The notes under the pieces were generated by a model. It was not told where the DNA came from. It saw nothing but the letters and a program-made list of their open reading frames with translations, and did no database searches. Position numbers and translations under genes: made by a program. Positions 58,301 through 64,000 of a stretch of DNA of 64,000 bases are shown one piece after another (position 1 is the stretch's first letter; each line of letters starts with the position of its first letter). The stretch comes from Theristus sp. LFF4_11 (lineage: Eukaryota; Nematoda; Chromadorea; Monhysterida; Xyalidae), in the NCBI GenBank assembly GCA_030248135.1, contig JASANC010005615.1, positions 30,047 through 94,046 of the forward strand, in the 5' to 3' direction.

Positions 58301-60883
58301 ATGAACGACAAATTAAGGGAGCACATTGGTGTTCGATGCAGAGTGTACTTAGACGACGTTTTGGTGTACAGCAAAACTGTTGAACAGCATTTGGTTGATG
58401 TCGGTTTGGTGATTGACGCCATGTTTGCGGCGGGTTTGCGGCTCAACCCAACAAAATGTTCTTTTTTTCAGCAGCAAATTGAGTATCTGGGATACGTCAT
58501 TTCGTGCAACAGGGTCCGCCCCAATCCTAAGAAAGTGCAAGCTGTGCGAGAGTACCCGTTGCCAGAAACACGTGAAAAATTGCAGGGATTTTTGGGATTG
58601 GCCAACTATGTGGGCACTCGTTTCCTACGCAACCTGTCAAAGACGTTAGCGCCACTGCAGAGATTGTTGTGTCTGACAAAAAACCAGAGCGACAAAGTAC
58701 CCTGGACAGACACAACCAGAGAACAGTTTGCACAAATCAAGGAAACGCTGGCTGCACCGATGGAGGTGACCATGCCGATTCCGTTTCAACCGTGTTTTAT
58801 TTCGACAGACGCTTCGTTGGATGGTCTCGGAGCTATGCTTGAGCAAGAACAACCGGACGGAGATCGATTGCCGATTGCTTGTGTCAGTCGGTCGACGTCG
58901 TCTGCTGAGAGGAAATATGCAGTGACCGAGCTCGAAGCGGTCGCAATTGTATTTGCACTTAAAAAGTTCCACGCGTACATCTACGGAGCACCGGTGACTG
59001 TGTACACGGATCACAGACCACTATCCGATTTATTCACGAAAAAATTGCCGTCGGCGAAACTGCACCGCTGGACATTGATTTTGCAGCAGTATCAAGTGAC
59101 ACTGCAGTACAAGCCCGGCAAACAGAATCTAGTGGCTGATGCCTTGTCGCGAGCACCTGTTACGGACGCTGAAAATCCAGAAAGGCACAAACGGTTGAAC
59201 AGGATTTTTGCAAAAGTTCCGATCACGATGAGCACAAAAGAAAATACAGTGCAGCCACTGGAAGTTGCTGATCGGAAGCGGAGGTACGAAATTATTGAGC
59301 GACATCATGCGGGTACAGCAGGTACACACGCATCGTGGTTGAAAGTGTTCCAGAGAATTCGACCACTGTACGTCTGGCCGAATATGAAACAGCACATTCG
59401 CGATTTTTGTGAACAATGCAAAGCGTGTCAACAACGCCCGGAGAAACTCGTGAAATACGCTTTGTCACCTCGACCACCACCAGATCAACCGAGGAAACGT
59501 TGGCATTTAGATTTTTCTTTGTTTAGTCAAACAGGGAAAACTAAACATTGTCTAGTTGCAATCGATGCAATGTCACGTTGGGTGGAAGCAAAAGCTTGCA
59601 TGAAAACAACGGCCAACCAGGTGTATGGATTTGTGTTGCAATTGATTCGAAAGTACGGGGTGCCGGAAGAAATAGTATCCGACAATGGCACAGCGTTCAC
59701 CGCAAAGAAAGTTACAGAGTTGTTGGCGAATTACAAAATTGTCCACCATCGAACTACTCCGAAGTCACACACATCAAATGGGCTTGTCGAACGCGCGATT
59801 CGTACCCTGCAAACGACATTGAGTCGTCAACTGATCGATAGCAATCGTCCACCTGATCAGTGGGTGCAGCTACTGCCGAATGCGGTGGCCGCGTACAATC
59901 AGACAGTGCATAAAACGCTCAATGTCACTCCGTTCGAAGTTCACATGGGCACTAGATACAGCACCGCTTCGACCGAATTCGAAAATCGGCCGAAGCTACA
60001 CGAGTTCTATGACGCAGTCAACCAAGAGACGATTAGAACTCAGGAAAAAGCAAAGGGGCAGACGTGGTTTAACAAAAACGATAACCAATTTCAAGTCGGT
60101 GAAGCTGTGTGGATTAGGGATGATGCAGCCAAGCAGGGCAAAAAGAATAAGTTGCAAGCGACACACCCTTTGTTTGGCAAAATTCATCGCATCATTCCGC
60201 CAAAGTCGGTCGAGCTTCAATTAGAAGATGGCAAAATCATAAAACGACCGCTTACAGATGTGACACGACATGAAGACGAGCGGAAAATAAGAAGTTTGAA
60301 TATGTGGCAGAGGGAAGGAAGCCAATCAGGAAATGGTACAGTCACGACTGAATTGATGGAATGGACACAAAAGCAAGAGAACGGCAGCAAGGATAGTTCA
60401 GTCGCCAGTAGTGTGTTTCCCGTCTGTCATTGTTCTGCTACTACCCCGTCCGAAGCAGTCATCATGAGCCGATTTCATCCGTACCAAAACAGAGACAAAG
60501 ACTCCAAGCAAGAGTTCTATCAGCGGCGTCAGCGAGGCCAGCTCACCACTGCTGTGGCATCCCTCAGCAAAACCGCCGAACTGCTGATGGCGGTCAATGT
60601 CAAGCAACAGGAAAAGCTAGAAAATCGAGACCATCAGCGTGAGCAGCACGGCCGTGAACGACAGGCGAACTTCAAGCGCTTTCACTGGAACAGGAATCGT
60701 CCGGGAAAGAACGCGCGTGAATCTTTCATGCAACAGAAACGAGATGCCAAGGAGCAAGCGGCTGGTCATGGGAATAAGACAACGGCTGAAGCGACCGTTT
60801 CGGGGCAGTCGACGGATGAGCGCTATGGCGGCTCTGTTCAGTCAAGCCGCGAGAACGGACATGAGGCAATGCAGCAGCAGTGA
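55307..60883 (+). CDS. Gag-Pol polyprotein of the Ty3/gypsy element, 1858 codons, uninterrupted
   Basis: In order: about 145-228, eight short repeats of the form TGLIP(K/R) or SGLSP(R)H; about 300-470, a gag-type helical region (WLSSLQTRLELWD, TYLETIYGPRNEA); a basic stretch without a CCHC zinc knuckle; aspartic protease with DTGSDE at 625 and IIGRNKL; RT about 870-1050 with YLDDVLVYS at 1014; RNase H with STDAS at 1168 and YTDHRPLSDLF; integrase with an HHCC zinc finger (HH...H-C..C) and a DD35E triad at Asp1402, Asp1459, Glu1495. After integrase comes a ~250-residue Gln/Arg/Lys-rich extension (QRRQRGQLTTAVASLSKTA) of unknown role. No stop or frameshift interrupts the frame, so the copy looks potentially functional. 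Gag and pol lie in one frame without a stop between them. Confidence 0.93.
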   Translation: MQDAAGEKKLSRTLQYKVKRNIAPSLVTPIDELVDRVRGFVGEVFKYKQFLTWGHMHDPENSDLNSMTQAQSSVSHSSDTTVPTAISMLGSAQVPQRAQTQRPHEASDKCDPSVPDDASDVSDTDSITTFQLGQKLAHIRSDEHVPTGLIPKARNESTGLIPRTKKLIDEPTGFIPKANESTGLIPRTENLIGEPTGLIPKANDEASGLSPRHDKMKASGLSPRHDNGMKTETGVSEQLIHLVMQQQQQMQKQNEFMSMLFSKMLNQKSQTSVGDGHDDNSKQVCSDSVSESNKAYMMLLSEKWQKFDPAKNHKFRTWLSSLQTRLELWDPPPKIAVEHIRMCLSDDALFAFDQQPQEMRENLNASITYLETIYGPRNEAITSVHDLDTTTRQKGESVRAFGLRLERLLLATGHDYRGTDGAYLPYIEMTLTNKFGQGLLDPLLSSKTEDLKFKGFGFKEIVDKIQGIEDCENFKKKKNSRDGEKRDGERQGDKGRVTRQFSRKDNRETNYRSDNQHESKFYRQNKQRYNQKRHDKHPNHNYNSRFGQPYDYCNNQTYAYQQQNNQFGQQNYAQRQLQDSQKPKAIEAPKKVGLVKGDCEQQMDDRNQYETPTLNGREVNYYCVDTGSDEMVLSALFATRQGLKIEPNNHKALQAVNGTPLRVHGTTTATLSVDGTTVENCEFLVSPDIDDDVDMIIGRNKLRQIAVQVITGSGKPLRLMKNKNAVTKHSIVKRIRECCPVNTDDQTVRFMFMDKDSNTKFQCDVGIDENDDDSQWMDVLSISETESAEKATEAGKDNFVSQLKIGVDTKEQKSVIEDLLRSKSEAFSTTYVPGQRQNIDNVGKATVKHSIDTGNHPPFHERPRRIEMNLRKMVEDMCGELLENRFIRESNSPYASAIVLVRKKEGSWRFCVDFRKLNSITRTDAYPLPRIDDMIDSLRDACYYTSLDVKCGYYNIPMDEKDVEKTAFLAYHGGAWKLFEWLRMPFGLTGAPATFQRFMNDKLREHIGVRCRVYLDDVLVYSKTVEQHLVDVGLVIDAMFAAGLRLNPTKCSFFQQQIEYLGYVISCNRVRPNPKKVQAVREYPLPETREKLQGFLGLANYVGTRFLRNLSKTLAPLQRLLCLTKNQSDKVPWTDTTREQFAQIKETLAAPMEVTMPIPFQPCFISTDASLDGLGAMLEQEQPDGDRLPIACVSRSTSSAERKYAVTELEAVAIVFALKKFHAYIYGAPVTVYTDHRPLSDLFTKKLPSAKLHRWTLILQQYQVTLQYKPGKQNLVADALSRAPVTDAENPERHKRLNRIFAKVPITMSTKENTVQPLEVADRKRRYEIIERHHAGTAGTHASWLKVFQRIRPLYVWPNMKQHIRDFCEQCKACQQRPEKLVKYALSPRPPPDQPRKRWHLDFSLFSQTGKTKHCLVAIDAMSRWVEAKACMKTTANQVYGFVLQLIRKYGVPEEIVSDNGTAFTAKKVTELLANYKIVHHRTTPKSHTSNGLVERAIRTLQTTLSRQLIDSNRPPDQWVQLLPNAVAAYNQTVHKTLNVTPFEVHMGTRYSTASTEFENRPKLHEFYDAVNQETIRTQEKAKGQTWFNKNDNQFQVGEAVWIRDDAAKQGKKNKLQATHPLFGKIHRIIPPKSVELQLEDGKIIKRPLTDVTRHEDERKIRSLNMWQREGSQSGNGTVTTELMEWTQKQENGSKDSSVASSVFPVCHCSATTPSEAVIMSRFHPYQNRDKDSKQEFYQRRQRGQLTTAVASLSKTAELLMAVNVKQQEKLENRDHQREQHGRERQANFKRFHWNRNRPGKNARESFMQQKRDAKEQAAGHGNKTTAEATVSGQSTDERYGGSVQSSRENGHEAMQQQ

Positions 60884-60954
60884 GCTGTGACGTGAGATGG
60901 CATGTGCTACCAGAGTTGATGAGAGTGATTTTATACCAAAGTTTTGCAGGGAGA

Positions 60955-61106
60955 AGCAAGAAAGCAAGTTTACAACCTAATTACTGTGTGTGATCATTAT
61001 TGTTAATTATCTGATGTGTTCTATATATTGTAAGTCTTATTCTCTATGGACTGGTTTTGACCATTAAAACGGTTTTCGTAGCTCTCGTCTCTGGGTGCAT
61101 CTTTCT
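60955..61106 (+). repeat. 3' LTR (152 bp)
   Basis: Identical to the 5' LTR. A short purine run (GCAGGGAGA, 60947-60954) just upstream could be the polypurine tract. Its reverse strand encodes the last 28 residues and stop of the RIC-3-like model. Confidence 0.9.
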
Positions 61107-63680
61107 TTAAGACACGTTTTTCCCTGTTTACCATGGTGTTCTGGCGAAGCGTGTCTGCTGTAGCGTCGTCCAGGTTTCCAGATGAAAGTTGTTCGAGTTG
61201 TTCGAGGATTTTCTGCATTGCTGATTCGGTGGTTAAGAGGCGTCGCTGAAGACCGTGTAGTTCACGGCGTTCTGCAAACGAACAAAAAGTTTTTTCCTGG
61301 AAAATATTTTGCCGGTTACTCCATTCCAAATGCAAATAATAAAAAACTCAAACGCTTGAAAGATGATACATTCGCTGGACCATGATGGACCACGGACATT
61401 AGCGAATCAATCCAGTCAAGCGCAGCAAAAATACTAACGGAGCATTGAGCATTCTTTAAGCAATGATGAGTAGCCGTGTTTAAACTTATAAACAATGCGG
61501 TTACCAAATACTGCTTCATGAATGCCGCTTAATGTCTTTCTGTGCTGTGCTGTTCCCTCAACTAAACGCAATGTTCCGGTTCCATAAAAACTCACTAAAT
61601 CGACCCGGTTGCACGACGCCGTCGTCGCTGTCCTCGGATGCTGAATCGTCCGTGTAGCCGGGCGCACCCGGGATTTCAAAGCGATCACGATTGTTGTTGT
61701 AACGCAGATTGTAGCGGCCTTTGTTCTTCGGTTTCTTCCATAGAATCTGCAGAGAAACAAAGACAATCCATCCAAACAAAACATCGATTGAAGAGACAAA
61801 CGCGCAACCATGTAGATTCTTTCGAACTTGTCCAAACGAGTGACGTCGTATGTTTCGAAAAATGCCCGGCAACCAATTTCACGTTCAGTTCACCTCTTCA
61901 CGTATTTTTTTCACGAGAAGGAATCAGTCAAACTGAACGATCGAGTTGCTGTGCACGACGCAAGCGCATGTCTCATTGACTGCACGTGACGTCATTTGGA
62001 GAACAGCGAGCAATTACCTTGGAAAGCGTGTAAAGCAGGAATATGATGACGCCGACACTGTAAAACGGCAACATCCAGTGCCACGCGCCGCGACCGCTGC
62101 TGCGCGTTTCGGCCGCTCCAAATCCGGCCTGGCCCATACCGGGAGGCGGGCCACCTCGCTAAAATTCCATTTTTTTTTAAATGCTGATAGTTTCATATTG
62201 ACAAAAAACTATTGTTCTGCTAAACTTAAAAGTTTAACTCAACTCAATTCCACAAAAACACGCCGGTATGAGGAGGAAGGCTACAAATGCAACAACGGCA
62301 AACGCGGGTCAGCTCAGCCAGCCAATCAGCGAAAGAATGTTTTTACCTGCCCACCGGCCATCGGAGGCGGCGGCGCGCCACGGCCACGCATCGCTGGATG
62401 TGGAAACTGCTCTGAAAAAAAAAGAAGAAAACATTGGATGAGACAGAACAAGAAAATACAATTAGAAAGGCACAAACCATTGCAAACCGCGCACACTGAT
62501 TGGCTGGCGCTGGCGCGTTATTGTAAAAAATGAATTGTGTGACTTTCTGCAACGTTTGTTTGACTGCTTTGCTTGCACCTTTCTCCACTCAACTGGTATG
62601 CACAGCGCACACGCACACGACGGTTACGTCAGAAATGGAGCAATCCGCCAAAAACGCAGCAAAGTTCATAGTTCGAATTTCGGTTATGACTCTCTCACAC
62701 ACGCCGGTGCGTAAGCCAATCAATATCAAAATGAATGGGAAGCAGTCTCTGAGCGTGCGGAGCCTTGGGGCCAGTTTTATAACGGCTTGGTAGTCCAGTA
62801 GTGCAACACTACTACTGAGTACCTAAATGAAATCAATTTTTGATTTTTTTTCTCACGTGAACTGATTCATTACACTATCATCAATGTTTTCTCTTCAACG
62901 TGGCGTGAGAAAATTGAACTGATGTGTGTTGATGTGTTGTTTCATGACTTGAGTCAGCCGCTCGATGGTTCGTTCGAACCATAAAGCGTTTATAGAACTG
63001 GCCACTGCTCCAAGTTCTATGACGAGTGGAAAAGCCACCAAAACAAAAACGCACGCCTGCTCTCTTCCTCATCTCGTTTCGGATTGCCGTAAATGACGAA
63101 CATGAGCATCGGGTGAAACATTTTCGGATACAAAACCGCGAAACAAACGCCGATGACGCCGAAAATCGCCGCCGTCTTCCACGTCGAAAAGCCGCTGCCT
63201 TCGGAATCGTCATCGGAACTGGAGCTACGCCGACGACGACGACGGTGTCTGCGCAGCAAAAATTTTCCGTTATTTAACATTCCGGACCGGTTAGTTAACA
63301 TCCCAACTGAAAACAATTTCAGTCATCTGCCCAGTGGGTGACTTCAAATTCGCTTTTTGAGGCAAAATATGCTTCTCCTTTTCTAGCGTTTCTGCTATCT
63401 ATCTACGACCTGAATTCAAATTTTTGATCGCCCCCAAAACCACAAGGCCTTTCGCGTCTCCTTGGTTGCCGGCCGATCCCAAATTTTTGCAGTCATCTAT
63501 CTGGAAAATTTGCTCCAGCTAGAAACGATTATGCTTCTAACCGCAGCAAAAAAAAATTGCAACTGAAACAACATTTGAAAACAACCTTTTATGACGGTGC
63601 TCACGGTCGTCGCGATCGCGAACCCGTTCGCGCGCGGATCGATGATGACGACGCTCGCTGCGGCGCTGTTCCGTTTCCAT
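61021..63680 (-). CDS. RIC3: RIC-3-like acetylcholine-receptor chaperone, 6 exons, 298 aa
   Basis: RIC-3 is an ER membrane protein that promotes folding and assembly of nicotinic acetylcholine receptors. Exons (minus) 63680-63586, 63248-63055, 62411-62347, 62158-62018, 61746-61596 and 61271-61021; phases agree, total 897 nt. The N-terminus is Arg/Ser-rich (RHRRRRRRSSSSDDDSEG). TM1 is about 56-75 (AAIFGVIGVCFAVLYPKMF), followed by HPAMRGRG and a Pro/Gly linker (GGPPPGMGQ). TM2 is about 147-163 (MLPFYSVGVIIFLLYTL). A basic/acidic stretch follows, then a coiled coil (about 216-245, LQRRLLTTESAMQKILEQLEQ). This order and these motifs are those of the family. After EKRVL (about residue 270) the frame enters the 3' LTR at 61106 and stops at 61021-61023, so the final 28 residues are retrotransposon-derived. 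Without the insertion the frame would stop after six other residues or splice elsewhere. Start: first ATG before the Arg-rich region. Confidence 0.88.
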
Positions 63681-63924
63681 GTTTATCCTTTTTTGCCGTT
63701 TCCGATGGACCGGACGATGACACGTTTTCTTATGGGATGGATTCGATTGCTGTCCGGTGCGGTCGTCTGTGTAAAGTATGATGCTGTAAGTAAAATGACG
63801 ATTTTTGGTTTTTTTACAATCCTATTACAATTACAATTACAATTTTTCAATCCAATGTACGATTTTTCCTGGCGCTTCTTTTTTAAAACGCACGCGCACG
63901 CGGCATCGGCATCAGTACCGTGGG

Positions 63925-64000
63925 CGGGGGGGGGGGGGGGGGGGGGGCACCGTGCCACCCCCTCAAACCGGGCACCCCCCCCCCCATCGGACCCCCCCCC
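63925..64000. repeat. G-run/C-run low-complexity block at window edge
   Basis: A run of about 21 G (63927-63947), then GCACCGTGCCACCCC and C runs. Same style as 25402-26030 (both have CACGGTGCCCCCC-like joins), so it is probably the edge of another copy. Confidence 0.75.

Larger units (their letters stand above)
54897..61106 (+). mobile_element. Complete Ty3/gypsy-type LTR retrotransposon with identical LTRs
   Basis: 6210 bp. Two LTRs of 152 bp (54897-55048 and 60955-61106) are identical as read, so insertion is recent. TTAA flanks both sides (54893-54896 and 61107-61110), a likely 4-bp target duplication. The LTR termini read AG...CT rather than TG...CA. The order is LTR, primer-binding site, gag-like region, protease, RT, RNase H, integrase, then a C-terminal extension; RT before integrase defines Ty3/gypsy. 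No env-like membrane protein was recognised. Confidence 0.93.

Overview
The window is animal nuclear DNA. It has multi-exon genes with GT-AG introns, AT-rich introns around GC-richer exons, and very dense transposable elements. Nothing bacterial, viral or organellar is visible. The gene set (a secreted EB-like cysteine-rich protein, a compact 330-residue 7TM chemoreceptor-like GPCR, RIC-3, B4GALT7, NCOA4, an F-box/LRR protein, a DUSP) fits an invertebrate, probably an ecdysozoan. A nematode-like lineage is my best guess, but I cannot prove it from the sequence. Gene models were built by hand from splice sites, phase and family motifs. Five close as complete reading frames: EB-like, 613-2296 minus; DUSP, 13781-16092 plus; NCOA4-like, 18249-23744 minus; GPCR, 51147-53874 plus; RIC-3-like, 61021-63680 minus. 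Two more are clear but incomplete: the F-box/LRR gene (30830-36333 plus; 5' end unsure) and the B4GALT7-like gene (39512-41660 plus; catalytic exon not found). An acidic C-terminal exon (47341-48129 minus) belongs to an unrecognised gene.

Layout. 1-3.1 kb: the EB-like gene between two copies of a G-rich inverted-repeat element. 3.1-13.8 kb: repeats, comprising two tandem copies of a ~1.5 kb unit, a TIR element carrying a SINE fragment, a ~149-bp satellite and a ~180-bp tandem pair. 13.8-16.1 kb: DUSP. 17.3-17.7 kb: a foldback element. 18.2-23.8 kb: the NCOA4-like gene, with a SINE and a non-autonomous hAT-like element in its introns. 23.8-30.7 kb: G-run minisatellites, a second hAT-like element, and a large inverted repeat around two tandem copies of a non-LTR reverse-transcriptase fragment. 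30.8-36.3 kb: F-box/LRR gene. 39.3-41.7 kb: a SINE and the B4GALT7-like gene. 44.4-46.1 kb: a third hAT-like element. 47.3-48.6 kb: the acidic gene end and a minisatellite. 49.7-50.8 kb: a mirror-image Tc1/mariner derivative. 51.1-53.9 kb: GPCR. 54.9-61.1 kb: an apparently young Ty3/gypsy element with identical LTRs, inserted into the 3' end of the RIC-3-like gene. 61.0-63.7 kb: RIC-3-like gene. 63.9-64 kb: G/C runs.

The host genes are unrelated housekeeping, signalling and sensory genes, with no operon or pathway cluster. What is notable is the interplay of elements and genes. An LTR supplies the last 28 codons and the stop of the RIC-3 model. Three sense-oriented SINEs lie 25-50 nt upstream of 3' splice sites in three different genes. 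Three hAT-like elements each carry a perfect 8-bp target duplication. The B4GALT7-like gene lacks any visible exon for its catalytic WGWG/EDD segment.
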